In this document: positions 56,029-64,000 of the stretch, piece by piece
How positions within the stretch are numbered: the first letter of the stretch is position 1
Layout: every line of letters begins with the position of its first letter
Source: Myxococcota bacterium
GTDB lineage: Bacteria > Myxococcota_A > Bradymonadia > UBA7976 > UBA1532
Reading direction: 5' to 3'
DNA length: 64,000 bases
Assembly: GCA_023150895.1 (NCBI GenBank)
Contig: JAKLJY010000017.1
Location: 1 to 64,000, forward strand
Made by a program: the position numbers and the translations under genes
Notes under the pieces: model-generated
Databases searched by the model: none
Told to the model about the DNA's origin: nothing
Seen by the model: the letters and a program-made list of their open reading frames with translations, nothing else

Positions 56029-56571
56029 ATGTCCCGAATTGGCAAACTGCCGGTGAAACTGCCGGCCGGCGTGAGCGTCGAGGTGAAGGCTGGCACCATT
56101 CAGGTGAAGGGGCCGAAGGGCACGCTTCAGCGTGAACTCCCCCCCGCCGTTGGGGTCACCATCGAAGCCGGCGGCGTCGTCATCAAGCGTGAGAACGACG
56201 AGCGCGAGGGCCGAGCGATGCACGGCCTCGCCCGTACCCTGATCCGCAACATGGTCCAGGGTGTGAGCGAAGGCTTCACCCGGACCATCGAGATCGTCGG
56301 CGTCGGTTACAAGGCCGAGCAGAAGCGCGACTACATCGTCTTCTCGCTCGGCTTCAGTCACCCGATCTACTACGAAGTTCCGGCAGGTGTTCAGGCGAAG
56401 CTGGAAACGCCGACCAAGATCACGCTCACCGCTTCGGACCGACAAACGCTCGGCGCCGCCGCGGCGAAGATCCGATCTCTCCGGCCGCCGGAGCCCTACA
56501 AGGGCAAAGGCGTGAAGTACTCTGACGAAAACATCCGCCGGAAGGAAGGCAAGTCCGGGGGCCGGAAGTAG
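56029..56571 (+). CDS. rplF: 50S ribosomal protein L6
   Basis: The 180-residue two-domain protein near the sarcin-ricin loop has SRIGKLPVKLPAGVSVEV, IEIVGVGYKAEQ and the C-terminal RPPEPYKGKGVKYSDENIRRKEGKSGG. All landmarks are intact. It starts 30 bases after rpsH. Confidence 0.99.
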   Translation: MSRIGKLPVKLPAGVSVEVKAGTIQVKGPKGTLQRELPPAVGVTIEAGGVVIKRENDEREGRAMHGLARTLIRNMVQGVSEGFTRTIEIVGVGYKAEQKRDYIVFSLGFSHPIYYEVPAGVQAKLETPTKITLTASDRQTLGAAAAKIRSLRPPEPYKGKGVKYSDENIRRKEGKSGGRK

Positions 56572-56581
56572 GACGACGACC

Positions 56582-56950
56582 ATGGCAGAAAACAACAAGA
56601 AGCTGGCCAGCCGAATTCGCCGCAAGCGCTCCATCCGGAAGCGGATCTTTGGAACCGCCGAGCGCCCGCGACTGAGCGTCTTTCGATCGAGCATGCACAT
56701 GTACGCTCAGGTCATCAACGACGACACGGGCGAGACGATCGTTGCCGCCTCGACGCAGAGCGCCGAGATCCGGAGCGACCGCGAGGGCAAGAAGAAGTCG
56801 GAGCTCGCACAGCTCGTCGGCAAGCTCATCGCGCAGAAGTGCCAGGCCGCAAACATCTCCCGCGTGGTCTTCGACCGCAACGGTTTCATTTTCCACGGCC
56901 GGGTCAAAGCGGTCGCCGAGGGTGCCCGCGAGGGTGGCCTGCAGTTCTGA
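56582..56950 (+). CDS. rplR: 50S ribosomal protein L18
   Basis: The 122-residue 5S-rRNA-binding protein has RLSVFRSSMHMYAQVINDDTGETIVAAST and the C-terminal VVFDRNGFIFHGRVKAVAEGAREGGL. It is followed by a 106-base gap holding a promoter before rpsE, an uncommon break in the spc order. Confidence 0.99.
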   Translation: MAENNKKLASRIRRKRSIRKRIFGTAERPRLSVFRSSMHMYAQVINDDTGETIVAASTQSAEIRSDREGKKKSELAQLVGKLIAQKCQAANISRVVFDRNGFIFHGRVKAVAEGAREGGLQF

Positions 56951-56969
56951 TTCCTTCCCTGTTTACATC

Positions 56970-56998
56970 TTGACAGCTATACCCCGCTCGGGTATAAG
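56970..56998 (+). promoter_or_regulatory. Internal spc-operon promoter before rpsE
   Basis: Consensus TTGACA (56970-56975) and TATAAG (56993-56998), spacer 17, lie in the rplR-rpsE gap. The C/G-rich sequence after TATAAG matches the other promoters of the window. It should add transcription of rpsE and everything downstream, including secY, adk and map. Confidence 0.8.
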
Positions 56999-57056
56999 TC
57001 CGCGCCTCTCGATGGCCGAACGCCGTCGGTGCGCGTACCTCGCATAGGAGTCGACC

Positions 57057-57560
57057 GTGTTGAAAGAGAACGAGCAGGAACTGATCGACAAGGTCGTTCA
57101 CATCAATCGCGTGGCGAAGGTTGTGAAGGGCGGCCGCCGGTTCAGTTTCAGCGCGCTCGTGGTCGTCGGCGACGGCAACGGCAGCATCGGTATCGGCCTC
57201 GGCAAGGCAAACGAAGTCCCGGAGGCGATCCGTAAGGGCAATGAGCGTGCGCGGAAGCACATGTTCAAGGTCCCGGTCGTGAAGGGCACCGTGCCGCACG
57301 AGGTCCTCGGCCATTTCGGCGCGGGGAAGGTCTTCCTTCGTCCCGCCGGCGAGGGTACCGGCGTGATTGCCGGTGGGGCCGTGCGTGCCGTCCTCGAAGC
57401 GGCCGGTGTGCACAACGTCCTGACGAAGTCCCTCGGGACGAGCAATCCCCACAACGTGGTGCACGCCACGGTCGACGCGCTTCGGCAGCTTGTCGAGCCC
57501 GCCCAGTTGGTGGCGCGGCGCGGCATGACGCTCGAGCAGGTCGGCTACGAGGCGAACTGA
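57057..57560 (+). CDS. rpsE: 30S ribosomal protein S5
   Basis: The 167-residue fidelity protein has [45 protein letters not shown] and [37 protein letters not shown] start at 57057 follows AGGAG. First gene after an internal promoter. Confidence 0.99.
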   Translation: MLKENEQELIDKVVHINRVAKVVKGGRRFSFSALVVVGDGNGSIGIGLGKANEVPEAIRKGNERARKHMFKVPVVKGTVPHEVLGHFGAGKVFLRPAGEGTGVIAGGAVRAVLEAAGVHNVLTKSLGTSNPHNVVHATVDALRQLVEPAQLVARRGMTLEQVGYEAN

Positions 57561-57568
57561 GGTTCGTG

Positions 57569-57751
57569 ATGAAGATTACCGTGAAACTGGTCCGCAGTGG
57601 CATCGGCTGCACCGTGCGCCAGCGCGCGACGCTGACCGGGCTCGGCCTCAAGAAGCCGAACCAGGAGCGCACGCTGGTGGATACGCCGCAGGTGCGGGGC
57701 ATGATTCAGAAGGTCGCGCACCTCGTGTCGTGGACCTCGGTCGAGGATTGA
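57569..57751 (+). CDS. rpmD: 50S ribosomal protein L30
   Basis: The 60-residue protein (KITVKLVRSGIGCTVRQRATLTGLGLKK) matches the short bacterial L30. ATG 57569 lies six bases after GAGG; a GTG one codon earlier is possible. It separates rpsE from rplO as in most spc operons. Confidence 0.97.
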   Translation: MKITVKLVRSGIGCTVRQRATLTGLGLKKPNQERTLVDTPQVRGMIQKVAHLVSWTSVED

Positions 57752-57754
57752 ACC

Positions 57755-58207
57755 ATGAGTGAGCTCAGCAAACTCTCGCCGCCCGAGGGCGCAGTCAAGA
57801 AGAAGAAGCGTGTCGGTCGAGGCGAGTCGTCCGGCTGGGGCAAGACCTCCGGTGGCGGCGGCAAGGGCCAGACGGTCCGAAGCGGTCGGCGCAAGCCGCG
57901 TCGCGGCTTCGAGGGCGGCCAGATGCCGCTCGCCCGGCGGCTTCCCAAGCGCGGGTTCGTGAGCCGGAACCGAGTCGAGTACGCGACCGTCAATCTCTCG
58001 GCCTTCGAAGACGCGGCCGAGGGGACCGTGATCGATCTCGCGTGGCTTCGCGAGAACGGACGGATCCGCAAGGGTGGGGCGATCCTGAAGGTGCTCGCCG
58101 AGGGCGACGTCAAGGTGAAGTTGACCGTCCGCGCGCAGAAGTTCAGCAAGGCGGCCGTCGAGAAGATCACCCAGGCCGGCGGCTCCGTCGAAGTCCTGGA
58201 AGGCTGA
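57755..58207 (+). CDS. rplO: 50S ribosomal protein L15
   Basis: The 150-residue protein has the Gly/Lys/Arg-rich extension ([19 protein letters not shown]) and the body [22 protein letters not shown], with C-terminal [16 protein letters not shown]. It starts 3 bases after rpmD. Confidence 0.98.
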   Translation: MSELSKLSPPEGAVKKKKRVGRGESSGWGKTSGGGGKGQTVRSGRRKPRRGFEGGQMPLARRLPKRGFVSRNRVEYATVNLSAFEDAAEGTVIDLAWLRENGRIRKGGAILKVLAEGDVKVKLTVRAQKFSKAAVEKITQAGGSVEVLEG

Positions 58208-58214
58208 GTCGTCT

Positions 58215-59543
58215 GTGAACACACTGGTCGCCATCACCAAGATCCCCGAGCTTCGCCGGCGCGTGTTGTTCACGCTCGGGCTCCTCGCGGTCTATCGAAT
58301 CGGTGTGTTCTGCTCGCTACCGGGCGTCGACCGACACAACATGATGAAGCTGATGGCGAGCCAGCAAGGTGGCTTCCTCGGCCTGTTCAACATGTTCAGC
58401 GGCGGTGCGATCGAGAATCTGAGCATTTTCGCCCTGGGCGTCATGCCCTACATCTCCGCGTCGATCATCTTCCAGCTCCTGACCGTGGTGATCCCGACGC
58501 TGGACCGCCTCAACAAAGAAGGGGAGCAGGGACGACGCAAGATCAATCAGTGGACCCGCTACGCCACGATTCTGCTCTCCATGGTGCAGGGGTACTTCAT
58601 CGCGCTGTACCTCGAGAACCTGAGCAGCGCCGGCGGGGCCGGTCAGATTGTTCACAACCCGGGCACGTTCGGCTTCCGAGCACTGACCGTCCTGACCTTG
58701 ATGGCGGGCACCGCGTTCATCATGTGGCTCGGTGAGCAGATCACCGAGCGCGGCATTGGTAACGGGATGAGCGTCATCATCTTCGCCGGCATCGTGAACG
58801 GGCTTCCGCAGGCCTTGATGCAGATTGGCGAGGCACTGAAGGGTGGGATGCAGGTCTTCGACATCCTGCTGCTCGCAGCGGTCGTCGTCCTGGTGATTCT
58901 TGCCATCGTGTTCATGGAACGGGCTCAGCGCCGCATTCCGATTCAGTATGCGAAGCGCTTGGTCGGCAATCGGGTCGCTGCGGCCCAGAGCACCCACCTG
59001 CCCCTGCGGCTGAACATGGCGGGCGTGATCCCTCCGATTTTCGCTTCTTCCATTCTCATGTTTCCGAGTTCCGTCGCGAGCTGGACGGATGCCGAGTGGA
59101 TGGTCATGGTGCGGACGGCGATGACGCCGGGCACCTGGCAGTACAATACGTGCTTCGTCGCGCTGATCGTCTTCTTCAGCTACTTCTATACCGCCGTGAT
59201 GTTCAACCCGGTGGACGTGGCGGAGAATCTGAAGAAGTACGGCGGCTACATCCCGGGCATTCGACCGGGCACCAAGACGGCGGAGTACATTGATCACGTG
59301 CTTTCGCGCCTGACGACCGCGGGGGCTGTCTACATTGCCGCGGTCTGCGTGCTGCCCGTGCTGATGCAGGAGAAGTTCAGCGTGTCGTTCTACTTCGGTG
59401 GAACGTCGCTCCTGATCGTCGTCTCCGTCGCACTCGACACGATCCAGCAGATCGAGAGCCACCTGATCACGCGGAACTACGAGGGCTTCACCGAGTCCAA
59501 GGGACCGCGCATTCGAAGTCGTCGTCCCGGGGAGGATGGCTGA
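58215..59543 (+). CDS. secY: Preprotein translocase subunit SecY
   Basis: The 442-residue channel protein has ten membrane helices. Landmarks are [19 protein letters not shown], the plug region [33 protein letters not shown], and the cytoplasmic loop [15 protein letters not shown] used by SecA and ribosomes. GTG start at 58215. adk begins directly after its stop codon with no gap. Confidence 0.99.
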   Translation: MNTLVAITKIPELRRRVLFTLGLLAVYRIGVFCSLPGVDRHNMMKLMASQQGGFLGLFNMFSGGAIENLSIFALGVMPYISASIIFQLLTVVIPTLDRLNKEGEQGRRKINQWTRYATILLSMVQGYFIALYLENLSSAGGAGQIVHNPGTFGFRALTVLTLMAGTAFIMWLGEQITERGIGNGMSVIIFAGIVNGLPQALMQIGEALKGGMQVFDILLLAAVVVLVILAIVFMERAQRRIPIQYAKRLVGNRVAAAQSTHLPLRLNMAGVIPPIFASSILMFPSSVASWTDAEWMVMVRTAMTPGTWQYNTCFVALIVFFSYFYTAVMFNPVDVAENLKKYGGYIPGIRPGTKTAEYIDHVLSRLTTAGAVYIAAVCVLPVLMQEKFSVSFYFGGTSLLIVVSVALDTIQQIESHLITRNYEGFTESKGPRIRSRRPGEDG

Positions 59544-60185
59544 ATGGGCGCTCGACGCTTCATTCTTCTCGGCCCTCCCGGCGCCGGCAAGGGAACCCAG
59601 TCCGCTCGGCTGATCGAGGCGCTCGGTGTTCCCCAGATTTCTACCGGCGATCTGCTACGCGCCGCACGGAAGGCCGGCACCGAGCTCGGGAAGCAGGCGC
59701 AGGCGTACATGGACGCCGGCCAACTCGTTCCGGACGCACTCGTGCTCTCGCTCGTCGAAGAGCGGCTCGCCCGGGAGGATGCTCGGACCGGTTACATCCT
59801 GGATGGTTTTCCCCGCAACATTGCGCAGGCGGAGGCGCTCGCGAGTCGAGGAATCGCCGTCGAACGCGTCGTCAACGTGGTTGTGGATTCGTCCGCGCTT
59901 CTCGGGCGACTCACCGGGCGTCGCGTCTGTCAGCAGTGCGGGGCGACGTATCACATTCAGACCGCACCGACGAGCCGCGAAGGCGTTTGTGACGCGTGCG
60001 GTGGTGTGGTGTCGCAGCGCAAGGACGACGATGCGGCGGTGATTGCCAACCGCCTCGAGGTCTACCACCGGGAGACCTCGCCCCTGATTGAATACTACGA
60101 TCGGCGCGGTTTGCTCCGCTCCGTCGATGGACTGCAGACGGCAGACGTTGTCTTCGATGCGGTCCTTGCGGCGCTCGAAAATTGA
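59544..60185 (+). CDS. adk: Adenylate kinase with zinc-type LID domain
   Basis: Catalyses AMP + ATP = 2 ADP. The 213 residues have the P-loop GPPGAGKGTQ, DGFPRN, and a LID carrying four cysteines (VCQQCGATYHI and GVCDACGGVV), the zinc-stabilised version found in Gram-positives and several proteobacterial lines. It abuts secY and overlaps map by four bases. Confidence 0.98.
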   Translation: MGARRFILLGPPGAGKGTQSARLIEALGVPQISTGDLLRAARKAGTELGKQAQAYMDAGQLVPDALVLSLVEERLAREDARTGYILDGFPRNIAQAEALASRGIAVERVVNVVVDSSALLGRLTGRRVCQQCGATYHIQTAPTSREGVCDACGGVVSQRKDDDAAVIANRLEVYHRETSPLIEYYDRRGLLRSVDGLQTADVVFDAVLAALEN

Positions 60186-60979
60186 AAGCCCGACGTGGCG
60201 AGCTGATTCTGAAGTCGAAGCGCGAGTTGGACTTGATTCGCGTTGCGGCCTCAACGGTCAGTGAGATCCTTGACGAACTGGAATTGCTCTGTGTGCCTGG
60301 CGCGACGACGGCCGATCTGGATGCCGCCGCCGAAGCGAAGTGCCGCGAGCGCGGGGTAACCCCAGCCTTCAAGGGGCTGTACGGCTTTCCTGCGTGCCTC
60401 TGTGTCGCGGTGAATGAAGAGGTCGTTCACGGAATTCCGTCGAAACGGAAGGTCTTGAAAGACGGCGACATCATCGGACTCGACTTTGGCGTCGTCTACA
60501 AAGGCTGGTACGGAGACCATGCGCGGACGGTGGGTGTCGGTGAGGTCGACCCCGCGACCCGAACGCTGGTGGAAGTGACGCGCCGCTGTCTCGAAAAGGC
60601 GGCGGCCGCTTGTCATCCCGGCGGACGCCTATGCGAGATCGGCCGTGCGGTCGAGGAACTCGCCGGCGAGTATCGGTTTGGTGTGGTGCGCGACTTCGTC
60701 GGACATGGAATCGGGCGCCGGCTCCATGAAGATCCGCAGGTCCCGAACTACTTCGATCCGCATGATCGACAAGTTTTGAAGACGGGGATGGTGCTTTGCA
60801 TCGAACCCATGATAAACGCCGGGACCCACGAGGTTCGCATGTTGAGCGACGACTGGACGGCGGTCACCGCCGATGGTAAACGCTCGGCACATTTTGAGCA
60901 CACGATCGCTGTGACCGACAACGGTCCTGAAATTCTCAGTCGGTCGGGTTTCGGCGCCGCGAGAGCGGTCGCGGGTTGA
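60182..60979 (+). CDS. map: Methionine aminopeptidase, type I
   Basis: Removes the initiator Met from nascent proteins. The 265 residues keep the five metal ligands: two Asp (LDFGVVYKGWYGDHARTVG), His (FVGHGIGRRLHEDP), Glu (CIEPMINAG) and Glu (HFEHTIAVTDNGPEIL). It starts with TTG at 60182, inside the adk stop region (overlap of four bases), so it relies on translational coupling. Confidence 0.97.
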   Translation: MKARRGELILKSKRELDLIRVAASTVSEILDELELLCVPGATTADLDAAAEAKCRERGVTPAFKGLYGFPACLCVAVNEEVVHGIPSKRKVLKDGDIIGLDFGVVYKGWYGDHARTVGVGEVDPATRTLVEVTRRCLEKAAAACHPGGRLCEIGRAVEELAGEYRFGVVRDFVGHGIGRRLHEDPQVPNYFDPHDRQVLKTGMVLCIEPMINAGTHEVRMLSDDWTAVTADGKRSAHFEHTIAVTDNGPEILSRSGFGAARAVAG

Positions 60980-60994
60980 GAGAATCGACACAGT

Positions 60995-61213
60995 ATGGCG
61001 AAGGAAGAAGGAATCGAGGTCGAAGGCCGGGTGGTCGAACCACTGCCGAACGCGATGTTTCGCGTGGAGCTCGAGAATGGTCACCAGGTCCTCGCGCACA
61101 TCTCCGGGAAGATGCGGATGCACTTCATCAAGATCCTCCCGGGGGACAAGGTGACGGTTCAACTCTCGCCCTATGATTTGACGCGCGGCCGTATCACGTA
61201 TCGGTCGAAGTGA
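60995..61213 (+). CDS. infA: Translation initiation factor IF-1
   Basis: The 72-residue OB-fold protein ([44 protein letters not shown]) blocks the ribosomal A site during initiation. Its place between map and rpmJ is standard. Confidence 0.99.
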   Translation: MAKEEGIEVEGRVVEPLPNAMFRVELENGHQVLAHISGKMRMHFIKILPGDKVTVQLSPYDLTRGRITYRSK

Positions 61214-61232
61214 GAGTACGAGGAGCGGTGAA

Positions 61233-61346
61233 ATGAAGGTCCGTGCATCCGTGAAGCGGATTTGCGAGAAGTGCAAGGTGATCCGGCGACACGGCCGGGT
61301 TCGCGTGATCTGTGAGGATCCGCGGCACAAGCAGCGCCAGGGCTGA
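61233..61346 (+). CDS. rpmJ: 50S ribosomal protein L36, zinc-binding form
   Basis: The 37-residue protein [20 protein letters not shown]... ends [12 protein letters not shown]. It has the Cys3-His zinc site (C11, C14, C27, H32) of the C+ form. ATG 61233 follows AGGAG. Confidence 0.97.
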   Translation: MKVRASVKRICEKCKVIRRHGRVRVICEDPRHKQRQG

Positions 61347-61372
61347 GCTCGGCGAGAAGGAGAGACAAGAAC

Positions 61373-61738
61373 ATGGCGCGTATTGCTGGTGTCGACCTTC
61401 CGCGCAACAAGCGGATCGAGATCGCCCTGACCTACATTCACGGGATCGGCCGCGCGACGTCGCAGCGGATCCTCGACAAGTGCGGCATCGAGCGGAGCCT
61501 GCGCACGGACAACCTGTCCGAGGTGGACATCCGCAAGATCCGTACGGTCATCGACGAGAACATCAAGGTCGAGGGTGATCTTCGCCGGGATGTTCAGCTG
61601 AGCATCAAGCGATTGATGGACCTGGGATGCTACCGGGGACTGCGGCATCGTCGCGGTCTGCCCGTTCGTGGCCAGCGGACGCGGACGAATGCTCGGACGC
61701 GTAAGGGCCCGCGTCGCGTGGTCATGAAGAAGAAGTGA
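61373..61738 (+). CDS. rpsM: 30S ribosomal protein S13
   Basis: The 121-residue head protein ([60 protein letters not shown]) forms bridges to the 50S subunit. Typical length; starts 26 bases after rpmJ. Confidence 0.99.
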   Translation: MARIAGVDLPRNKRIEIALTYIHGIGRATSQRILDKCGIERSLRTDNLSEVDIRKIRTVIDENIKVEGDLRRDVQLSIKRLMDLGCYRGLRHRRGLPVRGQRTRTNARTRKGPRRVVMKKK

Positions 61739-61754
61739 GCCCGGAGCAATAATC

Positions 61755-62150
61755 ATGCAGAAGCAGGCGACGGCGAAGGGTGCCAAGAAGAAGGTTCGCA
61801 AGAACATTCAATCGGGCATTGCGCACATCCAGGCGACGTTCAACAACACGATCGTCACCATTACGGACGTGCAGGGGAACTGTGTTTCGTGGTCCTCGGC
61901 GGGGGCACGTGGCTTCAAGGGCAGCCGAAAGAGCACGCCCTTCGCTGCGCAGCTGGCTGCCGAGGAGGCCGCGCGGAAGGCGATGGAGCACGGCATGCGC
62001 TCGATCGGCATCTACGTGACGGGGCCTGGTGCGGGCCGCGAGGCCGCGCTCCGCGCGCTCCACACGGTCGGCTTCAAGATCACGCACATCCGGGACGTCA
62101 CCCCCGTGCCGCACAATGGCTGCCGCCCGCCCAAGCGCCGGCGCGTCTGA
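61755..62150 (+). CDS. rpsK: 30S ribosomal protein S11
   Basis: The 131-residue platform protein shows [46 protein letters not shown] and the conserved C-terminus [18 protein letters not shown]. Start ATG 61755. Confidence 0.99.
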   Translation: MQKQATAKGAKKKVRKNIQSGIAHIQATFNNTIVTITDVQGNCVSWSSAGARGFKGSRKSTPFAAQLAAEEAARKAMEHGMRSIGIYVTGPGAGREAALRALHTVGFKITHIRDVTPVPHNGCRPPKRRRV

Positions 62151-62163
62151 GGAGTAGAGAACC

Positions 62164-62790
62164 GTGGCCCGCTATGTTGGTTCCGTTTGCCGGATGTGCC
62201 GGCGCGAAGGCCTGAAGTTGTTCCTGAAGGGCGAGCGTTGCTTCAGCGAGAAGTGTGCGTTCGACCGTCGACCCTATGCGCCCGGCCAGCACGGCCAGGC
62301 CCGTGCGAAACAGAGCGACTATCGCGAGCAGCTGCGTGAAAAGCAGAAGGTCAAGCGGATCTACGGCCTCCTCGAGCGCCAGTTCCGCCTGTTCTTCTCT
62401 CGCGCGGAGCGCATGCGCGGTGTCACCGGCGAGAATCTGCTGAGCCTGCTCGAACGGCGGCTCGACAGCACCGTGTTCCGGCTGGGCCTCGCGGCCAGCC
62501 GAATCGAGGCGCGGCAGCTCGTCCGTCACAATCACTTCACGGTCAACGGCAAGAAGGTGAACATCCCTTCGTACCTCGTGAAGGCGGGCGACGAGATCGA
62601 GGTCAAGGAGCGCAGCCGCAAGGTTGCGAAGATCAGTTCGGCGATGGAAGCCTCCGATCGTCGCGGTCGAGTCACTTGGCTCGAGCTCGACAAGAAGGCC
62701 TTCAAGGGTGTCGTGAAGGGTCTGCCCGTCCGAGAGGAGCTCACGCTTCCGATCAACGAGCAGCTGATCGTCGAACTCTACAGCAAGTAA
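62164..62790 (+). CDS. rpsD: 30S ribosomal protein S4 with N-terminal zinc-type cysteines
   Basis: The 208-residue assembly protein has [36 protein letters not shown], including four Cys for zinc (the C+ form), and the S4 RNA-binding domain ([35 protein letters not shown]). GTG start at 62164. S4 is the usual repressor of the alpha operon. Confidence 0.99.
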   Translation: MARYVGSVCRMCRREGLKLFLKGERCFSEKCAFDRRPYAPGQHGQARAKQSDYREQLREKQKVKRIYGLLERQFRLFFSRAERMRGVTGENLLSLLERRLDSTVFRLGLAASRIEARQLVRHNHFTVNGKKVNIPSYLVKAGDEIEVKERSRKVAKISSAMEASDRRGRVTWLELDKKAFKGVVKGLPVREELTLPINEQLIVELYSK

Positions 62791-62879
62791 ACTTCCGCGC
62801 TTCCGCGGTCGAGGTGGTGCCCGAATGGCGACGGAGACGCCAGGAGCGGCGTGGACTCGGCAGGGAAGAGAGGTGACCC

Positions 62880-63875
<996 letters not shown>

Positions 63876-63890
63876 GCGAGGAGAAGAGCA

Positions 63891-64000
63891 ATGCGTCACC
63901 GGAAGTCGGGTCGCAAACTGGGCCGCAACGCCAGTCACCGGGATGCAATGTTCCGCAACTTGGTGACGTCGCTGCTGGATTTGGAAAAGGTGCAGACCAC
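63891..64000 (+). CDS. rplQ: 50S ribosomal protein L17, N-terminal part (cut by window end)
   Basis: The open frame from ATG 63891 encodes [20 protein letters not shown] and continues [17 protein letters not shown], the canonical L17 N-terminus, then leaves the window. It follows rpoA after 15 bases with GAGGAG upstream, the usual end of the alpha operon. Confidence 0.97.
   Translation, partial: MRHRKSGRKLGRNASHRDAMFRNLVTSLLDLEKVQT

Noticed and set aside
62791-62879. Promoter or small gene between rpsD and rpoA
   Set aside because: No -35/-10 pair and no short open frame with a ribosome-binding site was found in the 89 bases.

Overview
The window is about 64 kb of high-GC DNA from what looks like a Myxococcota (deltaproteobacterial) chromosome. 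The signs are a MYXO-CTERM-type C-terminus on a large secreted protein (7825-10254), a Ser/Thr kinase whose catalytic loop reads HRDVTPSN (20356-21879), a two-FHA-domain protein, and several lipoproteins with Gly/Ser-rich linkers. The taxonomic call is an inference from these traits. No insertion sequence, integrase, CRISPR array, rRNA or replication origin was seen, and no gene-free stretch exceeds 300 bases.

Left part (1-29.3 kb), accessory and housekeeping genes. On the minus strand, boxC and boxB (aerobic benzoyl-CoA epoxidation and ring cleavage) are followed by the start of a lipoprotein gene. Divergent from them is a boxR-type regulator (HTH plus shikimate-kinase-like domain), with TGCA repeats reaching into its start codon, then an orphan Dam-type methylase. 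Next come a lipoprotein resembling an inactivated class A beta-lactamase with a DUF2914-like end, a degenerate SDR, and a mosaic surface protein (alpha-toroid, thrombospondin-3, MopE-like and Cys-rich repeats, MYXO-CTERM). These are followed by a PLP enzyme, a GPAT-like acyltransferase coupled to a GpsA-like protein lacking its usual lysines, an FmdB zinc ribbon, an MFS transporter, a lipoprotein, miaE, lon, the kinase, a binding-protein-like lipoprotein, the FHA protein, an RlpA-like protein, and a coupled trio: acetylornithine-carbamoyltransferase-like protein, MshEN-receiver-TPR protein and wecB.

Right part (29.3-64 kb), gene-expression machinery, all on the plus strand. Genes run proS-pyrF-rlmB, then tRNA-Thr(TGT)-Tyr(GTA)-Gly(TCC)-Thr(GGT)-tuf, tRNA-Trp-secE-nusG-rplKAJL-rpoBC, then rpsL-rpsG-fusA-rpsJ-rplD-W-B-rpsS-rplV-rpsC-rplP-rpmC-rpsQ, then rplN-X-E-rpsN-H-rplF-R-rpsE-rpmD-rplO-secY-adk-map-infA-rpmJ-rpsM-K-D-rpoA-rplQ (cut by the window end). 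This is a nearly complete fusion of the tufB, beta, str, S10, spc and alpha operons. Readable sigma70-type promoters lie before proS, before the tRNA cluster, before rpsL and, unusually, between rplR and rpsE.

The most notable observation is that rplC (ribosomal protein L3) is absent from its universal place between rpsJ and rplD. Other leads are an 18-bp perfect inverted repeat enclosing tRNA-Trp, poorly codon-adapted fusA, and several proteins whose catalytic residues are missing (beta-lactamase-like, SDR, GpsA-like). I did not find a clear-cut new defence or mobile system. The strongest candidates for undescribed biology are the relocated rplC, the coupled trio at 25.8-29.3 kb and the pseudoenzymes.
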